Below are positions 28,082 to 36,472 of a DNA stretch of 64,000 bases, in pieces. Source of the DNA: Thermoplasmata archaeon (GTDB lineage: Archaea > Thermoplasmatota > Thermoplasmata > Thermoplasmatales > GCA-001856825); contig JAKAXD010000003.1 in NCBI GenBank assembly GCA_021816725.1, positions 42,537 to 106,536 on the forward strand, written 5' to 3'. Made by a program: the position numbers and the translations under genes. Numbering within the stretch: the stretch's first letter is position 1; each line of letters begins with the position of its first letter. Below the pieces are notes generated by a model. That model was not told the origin of the DNA, searched no databases, and saw only the letters and a program-made list of their open reading frames with translations.

Positions 28082-28106
28082 CTTATAAACCGAGATCATA
28101 AAGGAG
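28082..28106 (+). promoter_or_regulatory. Promoter and ribosome site of the prenyl synthase gene
   Basis: TATA-like CTTATAAA at 28082-28089 is followed by AAGGAG at 28101-28106, one base before the ATG at 28108. The ribosome site is too close for normal use, so a start with little or no leader is likely. Confidence 0.4.
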
Positions 28107-28107
28107 C

Positions 28108-29118
28108 ATGGACTTCGTTTCCAAATACAAGGGTCAGGTTGACGCTGCGTTAGAGAGGTTCTTTGCAGACAAGATAGCAGGGAAGTCCGGTATCGAGAGG
28201 GATGCCATCTCAAAATTGAGGGAATTCACAATGAGAGGGGGCAAGAGGATCAGGCCGCTTTTCATGATTCTTGGTTACTGGATAAATTCTGACATTGATG
28301 ACAAGATCATAGATGCCTCCATTTCGCTTGAGCTCATGCAGTCATATCTGCTGATCCACGACGATATCATAGACCAGAGCGAGATAAGGAGGGGAGGACC
28401 AACTTTCCACAAGATGTTTGGATATGAAGAAAAGATAAACGAGGGAATCTCGATAGTGTGCGCTGACCTGTCTGATGCCTATTCTCATGAAGCCCTGCTT
28501 GGTGTGGATTTCGATCCGCATCGCCTAAATTCAGCAATGAAGCTGATGTCAGAAATCGTGGAGGAAACCGGAATCGGCCAGTTGATGGACATAACTCTTC
28601 CCATCGGGGACAGAATCACCCTTGACGACGTCACAGCCATTCACAAATACAAGACAGCGCAATATACGGTAAATGGTCCCATGAAGATGGGGGCAATATT
28701 GGGAGGGTACGAACACCCAGAAAAGATCGATGATTATGGCATACCGCTCGGAATTGCCTTCCAGATCCAGGACGACATTCTCGGTATGTTTGGCAACGAG
28801 AAGGAACTTGGAAAATCTGTAATGAGTGATTTCGAAGAAGGGAAGAAAACGCATCTTATACTGAACACCTACGAAATGGCAAGGAGGAGTGATGTGGATT
28901 TCATAAAGGAAAGGCTTGGAAAGAAGGGGATTTCAAGGGATGATTTCCAGAAGGTGAAGCAGATCATTGAAGAATGTGGAGCGCTGGAGAAGACGAGGAA
29001 CCTATCGAAGAAATATTACGACAGTGCGGTATCCTCAATCGACAGAATCACAAATTCCCCTCCTCAGAAGGAGCAGTTGAAGATAATGGCGGACCTCATG
29101 GTCTTGAGATCTAAGTGA
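28108..29118 (+). CDS. idsA: Geranylgeranyl/polyprenyl diphosphate synthase
   Basis: This 336-residue all-helical trans-prenyl synthase condenses isopentenyl diphosphate with allylic diphosphates to make the C20 (or longer) chain for archaeal lipids. The first aspartate-rich motif is IHDDIIDQSEIRRGGPT near 93-109, with GGKRIRP before it for IPP binding; the second is FQIQDDILGMFG, followed by GKSVMSDFEEGKKTH. Residues before the first DDxxD include LMQSYLL, with a bulky Tyr at the position that limits chain length, compatible with a C15-C20 product. It converges, with an 8-base overlap, on the UbiD-family gene. Confidence 0.92.
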   Translation: MDFVSKYKGQVDAALERFFADKIAGKSGIERDAISKLREFTMRGGKRIRPLFMILGYWINSDIDDKIIDASISLELMQSYLLIHDDIIDQSEIRRGGPTFHKMFGYEEKINEGISIVCADLSDAYSHEALLGVDFDPHRLNSAMKLMSEIVEETGIGQLMDITLPIGDRITLDDVTAIHKYKTAQYTVNGPMKMGAILGGYEHPEKIDDYGIPLGIAFQIQDDILGMFGNEKELGKSVMSDFEEGKKTHLILNTYEMARRSDVDFIKERLGKKGISRDDFQKVKQIIEECGALEKTRNLSKKYYDSAVSSIDRITNSPPQKEQLKIMADLMVLRSK

Positions 29119-30355
29119 TTTCCCTTACAAATTTCCTGCCGCCTCCGATGGGCATAGTAGCATCCATCCCCATCTTTGACGTGATGTTCCCCTCGTAGCT
29201 GCTCGGATCAAGGGAAGAACCTCTTTCCTTTCTTATTATTATACCCCTGTCTGCCTGGAACCTTGTGGCCAGGGCCCATTCAACATCCCTGTCATCATAG
29301 ATGTCGATGTCCTCGTCCACGACTATGACCCTCTTGAGGCTTTTATGTCCATTGAATGATGCATCAACAGCTTTGGCAAAATCTTCATTGCTTGACTTCC
29401 TGATCTTCACAATACCGTGTAACCAGCTGGCTCCCCCTTCACTGAGCCTTACGTCCTTGACATCCACTCCACTCTTCCTGATTTCCTTAAAGATTGTTGG
29501 TTCCCTTGGCAATCCCATCAAATTGAAATGTTCCATCGTAGCTGGGACAAGGACATGGTAAACTGGGTCGCTGACTGTTTCCACCGAGTCGAAGAGTATC
29601 TGAGGCTGACCCTCCTGGATATCGTATGTTCCGGTAACATCCTTGAATGGACCCTCCTCCTTCGTCTTACTAGTTAGAATGGCATTGATCACGTAATCTG
29701 AATCTGCTGGAACGGTCAGCCCGAACTTTGACTTCGAGAAGAGCATTTCCTTCCCCTTTGATTTGCTGTATAGAGATGCTGCAATCTGTGTCTCATCATG
29801 CTCAAATGGGACAGAAGTGGCGGCGGCAAGAAGATATTCAAGCGGTGAACCGATAATTATGGATACCTTCAGTTCCTCTCCGTGCGATACTGCGTCCTTG
29901 TACATCCTCTGAAGATCCCTTGGAACCAGCCTTACATACCCTCCCTCCTTGCTTTCAATGAAAACCCTATGTATGGAAAGATTCCTCTTCCCTCCCCTTT
30001 CTGCTACGAAAATGCCGGATGTAATGTAGAAACCAGCGTCCCCTGGGTAGTGCCAGCACGCTGGAACTTCTTCAATATCTGTGGTTCTCCCGAAGAGTTT
30101 CTCCCCCTCCTTCAGGGCAGGGGCATCTGAAAGCGCAGCCTCATAGTTTGCAAGAAACTGGCCCCTTGTCATGCCAAGTTCGCTGTATATTCTTTCCCTG
30201 TCTGCCCATAAATTTACAACGCCTCTTTTCCCCTCCAGGTCCTGGAGCAATACTGGCTTGCTTCCATATTTCTTTGCAATTTCCGTGATTTCCAGTTTCC
30301 TAGACACCTTCTTTTCAATTTTCGTGAATTCGCTATTTATGTATCTCTCGATCAA
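29111..30355 (-). CDS. UbiD-family prenyl-FMN decarboxylase
   Basis: This 414-residue UbiD-like enzyme belongs to a family that uses prenylated FMN to decarboxylate alpha,beta-unsaturated or aromatic acids. The family pattern is visible in EVPACWHYPGDAGFYIT, then LSIHRVFIES and GYVRLVPRDLQRMY, with a later EHDETQIAAS and VPATMEHFNLMG. It is somewhat shorter than typical UbiD (about 450-490). One archaeal UbiD homologue decarboxylates trans-anhydromevalonate 5-phosphate in the modified mevalonate pathway; its position facing the prenyl diphosphate synthase makes that reaction attractive here, but a menaquinone-type or other substrate is possible. The UbiX partner was not seen in the window. 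Confidence 0.82.
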   Translation of the reverse strand: MIERYINSEFTKIEKKVSRKLEITEIAKKYGSKPVLLQDLEGKRGVVNLWADRERIYSELGMTRGQFLANYEAALSDAPALKEGEKLFGRTTDIEEVPACWHYPGDAGFYITSGIFVAERGGKRNLSIHRVFIESKEGGYVRLVPRDLQRMYKDAVSHGEELKVSIIIGSPLEYLLAAATSVPFEHDETQIAASLYSKSKGKEMLFSKSKFGLTVPADSDYVINAILTSKTKEEGPFKDVTGTYDIQEGQPQILFDSVETVSDPVYHVLVPATMEHFNLMGLPREPTIFKEIRKSGVDVKDVRLSEGGASWLHGIVKIRKSSNEDFAKAVDASFNGHKSLKRVIVVDEDIDIYDDRDVEWALATRFQADRGIIIRKERGSSLDPSSYEGNITSKMGMDATMPIGGGRKFVREIT

Positions 30356-30386
30356 ATGCCCACCCCCCTCAATTTCAAGTGGAAAC

Positions 30387-31664
30387 TCATGGAGTTATCC
30401 TAGTCCTGTCCCTAGGGAAGAGTGTTGTCTCCCTTATATTTGCAATATCCAGCATCACCATGGTGAGTCTTTCCAGGCCTATAGCCCATCCAGCATGAGG
30501 TGGCATCCCATATCTGAAGGCATTGACGTAGAAATTGAATGATTCTGGATTCAACCCCTTGCTCTTCAGGTTGCTTATCAGGACATCCGGCAAATGAACC
30601 CTCTGTGCACCGCTTGTTATTTCCATCTCTCCAAACTGAAGGTCAAAACCTCTAGAGTACTTATCATCAAACGGTTGGACATAGAAAGGCTTCAATTCCC
30701 TTGGCCAGCGCGTTATGAAGTAAAACTCCTTGATGTCAGCTCCGACAGATTTGAGGATCGGGGTAGAAAGGTCCTCCCCGTCCTTAATTTCAAATCCCCT
30801 CTCGTTCGCCATCTTCACATAATCTGAGTATGTTATCCTTTTGAAATCGTAGTCGAGAGAAGGCTTCTTCACTCCAAGTATCTCAAGCTCCCTCTCATTT
30901 GATTCGGCCACAGATTTGCCTGCGGCTTTAATGACGTCCTCAAGAACGTTCATTACATCCTCGTCACTGACAAAACTCATCTCCATGTCTATGGAAGTGA
31001 ATTCGTTGATGTGGCGAGGCGTGTTGTGTTCCTCAGCCCGGAATGCCGGGGCTACCTCGAACACCTTGTCAAAACCTGCAGCCATCATTATTTCCTTGTA
31101 AAGCTGAGGGCTCTGGCTCAGATAGGCATTCCTTTCGAAGTACTTCACTGGGAAGAGCTCGGTTCCCCCTTCCGTAGCTGCAGCCACGATTTTTGGCGAA
31201 TGAATCTCGATGAATCCATGCTGCACGAAATAATTCCTTATTGCGTTTGAAATCGTACTCTGTACCTTGAATATCGAGAGTTTTTCCGGTCTCCTGAGAT
31301 CCAGGAACCTGTTCTCCAATCTTGTCTCTATGTCTGACTCTATCTTGTCTGTAACTCCCAGGGGAAGCGGAGCTTCTGCCTTGTTGATTACCTCCAGGTT
31401 TTTGACCTGCACTTCGTATCCTATCTTTGCCTGGCTCCTAACTGCAAGGCCAGTTATTGATAGTATGGATTCACGTGGTACATTCTTCAGGGAATTGAAC
31501 AACTCTTCATTCCCTTTCTTCAGTAAAACTCCCTGTACCGTGCCTGAAACATCTCTCAATTCTATGAATAGAACGGAGCTCATGATTCTTATGTTCTGAG
31601 CCCATCCAGAGATCTCAACTTCGGAATCTATGTGATCCTTCACTTCCCCTATCAGTATCCTCAT
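30387..31664 (-). CDS. aspS: Aspartyl-tRNA synthetase, archaeal type
   Basis: This 425-residue class IIb synthetase charges tRNA with aspartate. The N-terminal OB-fold domain (1-105) begins with VEISGWAQNIRIMSSVLFIELRD. Catalytic motif 2 contains FEVAPAFRAEEHNTPRHINEFTSIDMEM and motif 3 is GWAIGLERLTMVMLD near the C terminus, which ends in the family-typical FPRDRTRITP. The short archaeal form lacks the GAD insert of bacterial enzymes. Many archaeal AspRS are non-discriminating and also charge tRNA-Asn; I cannot tell which applies. The gene is 31 bases upstream of the UbiD-family gene and probably co-transcribed with it. Confidence 0.96.
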   Translation of the reverse strand: MRILIGEVKDHIDSEVEISGWAQNIRIMSSVLFIELRDVSGTVQGVLLKKGNEELFNSLKNVPRESILSITGLAVRSQAKIGYEVQVKNLEVINKAEAPLPLGVTDKIESDIETRLENRFLDLRRPEKLSIFKVQSTISNAIRNYFVQHGFIEIHSPKIVAAATEGGTELFPVKYFERNAYLSQSPQLYKEIMMAAGFDKVFEVAPAFRAEEHNTPRHINEFTSIDMEMSFVSDEDVMNVLEDVIKAAGKSVAESNERELEILGVKKPSLDYDFKRITYSDYVKMANERGFEIKDGEDLSTPILKSVGADIKEFYFITRWPRELKPFYVQPFDDKYSRGFDLQFGEMEITSGAQRVHLPDVLISNLKSKGLNPESFNFYVNAFRYGMPPHAGWAIGLERLTMVMLDIANIRETTLFPRDRTRITP

Positions 31665-31742
31665 GCTGACCGTTGATTATCTCTTTAGATATAATTATAC
31701 TCAGATGGTAAGGAATAGATATTCAGAGTTGATAACCTGAAG

Positions 31743-32285
31743 ATGGAAATCGGGGTCCTCGACATTCAGGGAGACGTTTCTGAGCACGTCAGTATTCTCC
31801 AAAGCATTGGTGTCAAAACGAGGTCTGTTAGGAAGGTTTCCGACCTTGAGGGACTATCAGGGATAGTCATGCCGGGCGGGGAGAGTACCGTTATTGGGAG
31901 CATAATGAGCCAGAGAAGCATCTCCAAAGGGATCATCGAAAGGAAGCTTCCTGTAATGGGCACATGTGCCGGTTTGATCCTTATGTCAAAAAATGTAGAG
32001 GGGAAGGAAGGCCTCATACCTCTCTTGGACATATCAATAAAAAGGAATGGATTTGGAAGTCAGAGGGAGAGTTTCGAAACAGACCTATCTGTAAAAGGAA
32101 TAGGAAAATTCAGGGGCGTTTTCATCAGGGCACCCAGGATTATCAGGGTGAATAGTGGAGATGTGCTTGCTACTTACGATGGTGAGCCAGTAATGGTATC
32201 AGATGGGAAACACCTCGGACTTTCATTCCATCCTGAAATATACGGGGACGTAAGAATACACAGATATTTCATTGATAGATTATAG
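31743..32285 (+). CDS. pdxT: Pyridoxal phosphate synthase glutaminase subunit
   Basis: This 180-residue class I glutaminase feeds ammonia to PdxS for ribose-5-phosphate-dependent PLP synthesis. The nucleophile elbow is MGTCAGLILM, oxyanion residues are in MPGGESTVIG, and the His-Glu pair is in LSFHPEIYGD. The opening MEIGVLDIQGDVSEHV is the PdxT signature. The partner pdxS is not in this window, so the two are unlinked here. A TATA-like element (agatataattatac) lies in the divergent spacer before the ATG. Confidence 0.93.
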   Translation: MEIGVLDIQGDVSEHVSILQSIGVKTRSVRKVSDLEGLSGIVMPGGESTVIGSIMSQRSISKGIIERKLPVMGTCAGLILMSKNVEGKEGLIPLLDISIKRNGFGSQRESFETDLSVKGIGKFRGVFIRAPRIIRVNSGDVLATYDGEPVMVSDGKHLGLSFHPEIYGDVRIHRYFIDRL

Positions 32286-32304
32286 AAAGTCTCTTCTAAG
32301 GAGG

Positions 32305-33378
32305 TCAAACCATTCTTGGTTTTTTCAGTATTCCTTTCCCCTCAGTGTTTCTTATTTGAATTGTTATTTCTGATTCTACTTCCACATCTTGCTTCACATA
32401 CCCTAGACCTATCCCCTTTGACAATGTTGGGGAGAATGATCCAGACGTAAGGGAACCTATGACTTCATCCCCCTTTTTGAGAACAGAACCAGAACGGGGA
32501 ACTATCCTGTCCATTGCAATGACCCCCCTGAACCTTTCTTTGACGTTCCCTTTCTTCTCGAGAAGCTTTTTCTTCCCTATGAATTCATGGTCCCATCCGA
32601 TTATCCATGATACACCTGCCTCTATTGGATTCTTGTTCTGGTCAAAGTCCTGTCCCGACAGCAAGAATCCTTTCTCCATCCGCAATGTATCTCTGGCCCC
32701 TAGGCCAATTGGCTTGACATTTGGATTTTTCAATATCTCCCTCCAAAGGGGAACTGCATACTTATTAGGGATAACGAATTCGAATCCATCTTCCCCCGTA
32801 TAACCAGTTCTACCTATAACAGTAGCAGTTTCAAGTCCCTTCTCCGGATATTTCTCAGATGCACTCATGAATGTGAAATGTTCAAGCTTGTTCGCTTCAG
32901 GAAATATGTCTTTCATCACCTCAGGGGCCATTGGTCCCTGAAGGGCAAGGCAAGACATTCTATCTGAAAGATTCGAAATCTTGACGTCAAAGGATTTCCT
33001 GTTCGCAATTATCCAGTTGTGAATCTTTTCGGTGGTTGCAGCGTTGGGTACCACGAGATACTTTTTCTCATCTTCCTTGTAGATAATGGTATCGTCTATC
33101 ATGTTGGCTTCCTGGTCAAGATACGCTGAGTATATTGCCTTCCCAATGGGTTCTTTGAATATGTCCGTTGGGAAAAGGTATGTCATGAACTCAGTTGCGT
33201 CCCTCCCTTCTATTGTAATATCTCCCATGTGGGAGACATCAAATAAACCTACCTTTGATCGGACGTGCCTGTGTTCCTCGATGATGCCACTGAATTGAAT
33301 GGGCATATCCCAGCCATGGAAATCTACCATTTTCGCCTTTAAATTCAATATTTCATTGTAAAGTGGGGTTCTCATCAT
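32305..33378 (-). CDS. gcvT: Glycine cleavage system T protein (aminomethyltransferase)
   Basis: This 357-residue folate-dependent enzyme releases ammonia from the aminomethyl-lipoyl H protein and forms methylene-tetrahydropterin. The opening TPLYNEILNLKAKMVDFHGWDMPIQF-type segment and VRSKVGLFDVSHMGDI are diagnostic, as are GYTGEDGFEF and GLGARDTLRMEKG. No gcvH or gcvP lies beside it. The start shows ATG ATG at 33373-33378; either may be used. Together with the SHMT-like gene it indicates one-carbon metabolism from glycine and serine. Confidence 0.93.
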   Translation of the reverse strand: MMRTPLYNEILNLKAKMVDFHGWDMPIQFSGIIEEHRHVRSKVGLFDVSHMGDITIEGRDATEFMTYLFPTDIFKEPIGKAIYSAYLDQEANMIDDTIIYKEDEKKYLVVPNAATTEKIHNWIIANRKSFDVKISNLSDRMSCLALQGPMAPEVMKDIFPEANKLEHFTFMSASEKYPEKGLETATVIGRTGYTGEDGFEFVIPNKYAVPLWREILKNPNVKPIGLGARDTLRMEKGFLLSGQDFDQNKNPIEAGVSWIIGWDHEFIGKKKLLEKKGNVKERFRGVIAMDRIVPRSGSVLKKGDEVIGSLTSGSFSPTLSKGIGLGYVKQDVEVESEITIQIRNTEGKGILKKPRMV

Positions 33379-33484
33379 CTCGTTATTTCCACTGACGTAT
33401 TAACGTTGGCGTTCCAGTCGAAATCTAGGGGGGAGGGCATAGTTAAAGTATTTCTAAGAGGTGCTAATCCTCTGGAGTAAATCA

Positions 33485-33557
33485 GCCGCGATAACTCAGC
33501 TGGGAGAGTGCAAGCCTGAAGAGCTTGAAGTCGCCGGTTCGATCCCGGCTCGCGGCA
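33485..33557 (+). tRNA. tRNA-Phe (anticodon GAA)
   Basis: This 73-base gene folds as a full cloverleaf: acceptor GCCGCGA/TCGCGGC, D arm ACTC/GAGT, anticodon stem CAAGC/GCTTG with loop CTGAAGA (anticodon GAA), T arm GCCGG-TTCGATC-CCGGC, discriminator A. No intron is present and CCA is not encoded. A TATA-like TTAAAGTATTT lies about 35-40 bases upstream. Confidence 0.96.
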
Positions 33558-33643
33558 TTTTTACCTTCACGCCCTATAAGTTTACAGGATAAATAAAACT
33601 GGAATTATTATTAGGATATGGCCATAAGAACTTAATGCAGTCC

Positions 33644-34000
33644 TTACTCAATTTCCCTATAAACATCTGGGGGTATATCATCTGACAGGGCGTCGTCCAC
33701 TTTGTCTAGTTTTGGCAGAATATCGTCCAGGTTATCCTCCTCGAAATGGGCGTACTTAACCCTGCCTACTGACATTCTGTACGATCCCGGGCACATCATG
33801 CCTTCCTTTACAACTACAGCATCAGGCTGAAGCTTGAGGATCGCGGCCATTGTTATTTCCTTTCCACCAGGGACTCTCTCAAATCCTGGGTTCTCGTACT
33901 GGCTTATTTTCTTTTCTTCCGTATCTACTATGCTGATGATCTCGGCGAGGTCAAGGGGCACGATATTGTTTTCCTTACTATGGGCTACTGCTATTTTCAT
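33644..34000 (-). CDS. NifX/NifB-type dinitrogenase cofactor-family protein
   Basis: This 118-residue alpha/beta protein resembles the small Fe-Mo cofactor/MTH1175-like family: it opens MKIAVAHSKENNIV, has GGKEITMAAILKLQPDAVVVKEGMMCPGSYRM and ends in an acidic tail. These proteins bind Fe-S or metallocluster intermediates through one or two Cys in nitrogen fixers, but archaeal stand-alone members occur without nitrogenase and their role is open. A lone Cys near residue 84 is in view. ATG 34000 is favoured; a TTG at 34015 in frame is an alternative. Confidence 0.6.
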   Translation of the reverse strand: MKIAVAHSKENNIVPLDLAEIISIVDTEEKKISQYENPGFERVPGGKEITMAAILKLQPDAVVVKEGMMCPGSYRMSVGRVKYAHFEEDNLDDILPKLDKVDDALSDDIPPDVYREIE

Positions 34001-34011
34001 TACCCTGATTT

Positions 34012-34128
34012 TCAAAGCTTGGATTTAAGTTTAATGTGTGATACTTTGCTAATTGGAAAAGCAGCAAACTCTTCAGGTTTAAAGAAGGTCCATCTCAATT
34101 CTTGCTCTTCGTCACTGGAATCAGGCAG
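34012..34128 (-). pseudogene. Possible Nudix hydrolase C-terminal remnant
   Basis: A 38-codon frame (stop-bounded on its 5' side by TAA) reads SSDEEQELRWTFFKPEEF then AAFPISKVSHIKL, resembling the last strand and helix of a Nudix hydrolase. The Nudix box itself is not found upstream in any frame. The rest of the spacer 34016-34310 holds another short minus-strand frame (ending at 34188, reading ANPFICNYFREHASMNGGA) that also looks protein-like but has no recognised family, and the csaA promoter (TTTAAAATA at about 34283-34291). The stretch may be a decayed gene. Confidence 0.3.
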
Positions 34129-34310
34129 TTAATCTGGGTAATGGTAATGAAACGAGTTCACAAGTTGATCGATCTAAGCAATAATGATTATGCGCCTCCA
34201 TTCATCGACGCATGTTCCCTGAAATAATTACAAATGAATGGGTTTGCCTCTACCAAACTAGAGAGGGCCCTTCGACACTCATTTAAAATACATGTTGCTA
34301 TTCGCAACAG

Positions 34311-34643
34311 ATGAACATCAGCTTCGACGATTTTTTAAAAGTTGAGATTAGAGTGGGCGCCATCTTAGATGTGCAGGATTTCCCTGAGGCAAAAAAGCCA
34401 GCTTACAGGTTGACTATTGATTTCGGGGACTTCGGGATAAAAAGGTCTTCGGCGCAGATCAGGAATTATGAAAAGAGGGATCTCATAGGAATGAAGATAG
34501 TTGCAGTTACGAACTTTCCCCCTAAACAGGTGGCAAATTTCATATCTGAGGTGCTGGTGCTTGGTGTTCTTTCTAGCAATGGTGTCATTCTGTTGACTCC
34601 CACTGATCCAGAGAAAACAAAGCCGGGGGACAGGATAGCATAA
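34311..34643 (+). CDS. csaA: CsaA-like tRNA-binding OB-fold protein
   Basis: This 110-residue protein consists of a single EMAPII/Arc1p-type OB-fold. It opens with FLKVEIRVGAILDVQDFP, continues with AYRLTIDFGDFGIKRSSAQI and ends EVLVLGVLSSNGVILLTP, all standard for CsaA and the C-terminal domain of MetRS. CsaA forms dimers, binds tRNA and has been linked to chaperone-like activity. The ATG is 20-25 bases after TTTAAAATA, so a leaderless start is likely. It may co-transcribe with the CoaD/ITPase gene that begins 72 bases after its stop. Confidence 0.9.
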   Translation: MNISFDDFLKVEIRVGAILDVQDFPEAKKPAYRLTIDFGDFGIKRSSAQIRNYEKRDLIGMKIVAVTNFPPKQVANFISEVLVLGVLSSNGVILLTPTDPEKTKPGDRIA

Positions 34644-34714
34644 AGATGCCATATTCCCTCCATGACTGATGTGTTGGAACCGAGGTGTTATTATTGGAAA
34701 AGGGATTAAGAAGG

Positions 34715-35677
34715 GTGAAAGTTCTCCTCGGTGGCACATTCAGCGTATTGCACAAGGCTCACAAAGAGATGATAGACAGGGGACTGAGAATGGGGGAATT
34801 GACGATAGGCCTGACATCAGATCAATTCAAATTCAACAAGAGGTATGTAGTCCCGCCGTATCAGGCGAGGAAATCAAACCTGGAAAACTACCTCAGGAAT
34901 AAAGGATCCAGGGCAAATATAGAGATGCTGGACGATCCATACGGGTCCACGCTTTCACCTGAGTACGGTGCCATAGTTTCTTCTAACGAAACGCTTGATT
35001 TCATCGAAACAATAAACTTCTCAAGAAGAGCAAATGGCATACCCCCGCTGCTTGTTGAGAACGTTGGGGAGATCCTTGGCGAGGATCTGATGCCAATAAA
35101 GTCTGAGAGAATAATAAGAGGGGACATTGACGAGGAAGGAGTGAGAAGAAAGCCGATCAAGGTGATACTGGTTACTAAGAATCCAACCAAGATAGAAGGG
35201 GCAACAATATCACTTTCACGTTTATTCAAGAATTATCAGTTGAATCCCGTGGCGGCAGCTGATGACTTCCACCCTCAGCCAATGAACCATGAGACGTTCG
35301 TCGGAGCTAGAAAGAGGGTCGATGGGATCAAAGAGGATTATGACTATGCGATAGGTGTGGAGGCAGGCATAGTTTCTTTCGGAGGTACGTACTACGACGT
35401 GCACATCGCAGCCGTCAAGGACTCGCTAGGCTTTACGAATTATGGCATGTCGTCAGGGCTGCCAATGAACGCTTCAATGATGGATGGCATGAAATCAGGG
35501 ATGGAGCTCGAGGAAGTGACAAATGAACTGATAGGGGTGAACGATTCAGGGGACAACAAGGGCGCAATCTATTATTTCTCAAGGGGGCTGAAAGAGAGAA
35601 AGCATCTGGTGGAGGAGTCCATACTCTCTGCCTTCACGCAGAGGATCGCAGAATCCATTCCGAGGAAGGTCAAATAA
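34715..35677 (+). CDS. Phosphopantetheine adenylyltransferase fused to ITP/XTP phosphatase
   Basis: This protein of about 320 residues has two enzymatic domains. Residues 1-145 are archaeal-type PPAT (coenzyme A step 4): VKVLLGGTFSVLHKAHKEMI shows the nucleotidyltransferase GGTF-x-x-x-H-x-x-H (T/HxGH-like) motif, and PIKSERIIRGDID-like residues end the domain. Residues 147-320 are a YjjX-like inosine/xanthosine triphosphatase that removes damaged NTPs: VTKNPTKIEGA, GARKRVDGIKEDYDYAIGVEAG, GMSSGLPM. GTG 34715 is preferred, because VKVLLGGTF is the usual N terminus and a TTATTATTG element lies 25 bases upstream; a longer start is GTG 34685. This fusion occurs in Thermoplasmata and supports the host assignment. 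It converges on the amidotransferase gene with an 8-base overlap. Confidence 0.9.
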   Translation: MKVLLGGTFSVLHKAHKEMIDRGLRMGELTIGLTSDQFKFNKRYVVPPYQARKSNLENYLRNKGSRANIEMLDDPYGSTLSPEYGAIVSSNETLDFIETINFSRRANGIPPLLVENVGEILGEDLMPIKSERIIRGDIDEEGVRRKPIKVILVTKNPTKIEGATISLSRLFKNYQLNPVAAADDFHPQPMNHETFVGARKRVDGIKEDYDYAIGVEAGIVSFGGTYYDVHIAAVKDSLGFTNYGMSSGLPMNASMMDGMKSGMELEEVTNELIGVNDSGDNKGAIYYFSRGLKERKHLVEESILSAFTQRIAESIPRKVK

Positions 35678-36305
35678 CCTCAGGAACCACTTCATCCGCC
35701 TTGTACTCACTTACCCTTCCGTTCCTGAATACGACCAGGGTCCTATCCTCTATCTCGAACCATTTCCCGTTCATGGGCTCTGTAGAAACGGTAAACCTTT
35801 CATCTTCAAGCTGATAAAAAAGTGAATAGTAGCCAGGTTCTTTCCTCGCTTCCCTGTAGGCGGCAGCATAAATTCCGTCTGTTATCAGGAAGTTGGCGCT
35901 AGTAAAGTCAGATTCCCTGATGCTAGTCACTGCTGCCGGGAATCCCTTTAGGACCATCTTGAAGTAATAGTAGCTATCACTCTTCCCCTTCTTTCCCAGG
36001 CCTTTTATCGTGCCGTTGTGGGCAAATGAAACGTTCCCTGCTAAAAAAGGCTGGGTGTTTATCAATGTCTTCCCGGAAGAACTCCTCTTCCTTGCATGGG
36101 CAAGCAGTATATTCCCGTATATCCCTTCCACCTTCCTTATGGGGTCTATGCTCTTGTGGACAGTGATCTCGTTTTTTGAATATAAGACATAGCCAAATCC
36201 GTCATGATGCGGTGCATGCTTTCCTTCATTTGCCATCTCATTTAAGAAATCCATGTATCGGGTAAGATCAGAATATTTCCCAATGGAAAGGAGCATCCTG
36301 CACAT
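35670..36305 (-). CDS. Class II glutamine amidotransferase-like protein
   Basis: This 211-residue N-terminal nucleophile protein begins MCRMLLSIG, so Cys2 would be the catalytic residue after Met removal. Typical YafJ-like features are HHDGFGYVLY, ILLAHARKRSSSG and NTQPFLAGNVSFAHNGTIKGL, which carry the Arg, Asn and Gly residues of the glutamine pocket. There is no synthetase or acceptor domain, so the ammonia-using partner is unknown; stand-alone class II proteins of this type act on gamma-glutamyl compounds in other organisms. All motif residues are intact. Confidence 0.85.
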   Translation of the reverse strand: MCRMLLSIGKYSDLTRYMDFLNEMANEGKHAPHHDGFGYVLYSKNEITVHKSIDPIRKVEGIYGNILLAHARKRSSSGKTLINTQPFLAGNVSFAHNGTIKGLGKKGKSDSYYYFKMVLKGFPAAVTSIRESDFTSANFLITDGIYAAAYREARKEPGYYSLFYQLEDERFTVSTEPMNGKWFEIEDRTLVVFRNGRVSEYKADEVVPEVI

Positions 36306-36472
36306 GCATTTGCATCAATTACGGGTAAAAAACCATTATGTTGGCTCACTAGAGAGAATGTGGATCATTCCGTTCACATTCAGTATTGGCGGAAATAACG
36401 ATTTCAATACGTCACTTTAAGGTCAAGGATCTTGCGGAAAATGATTTATAAGCCACATCCATAGACGAAGTA

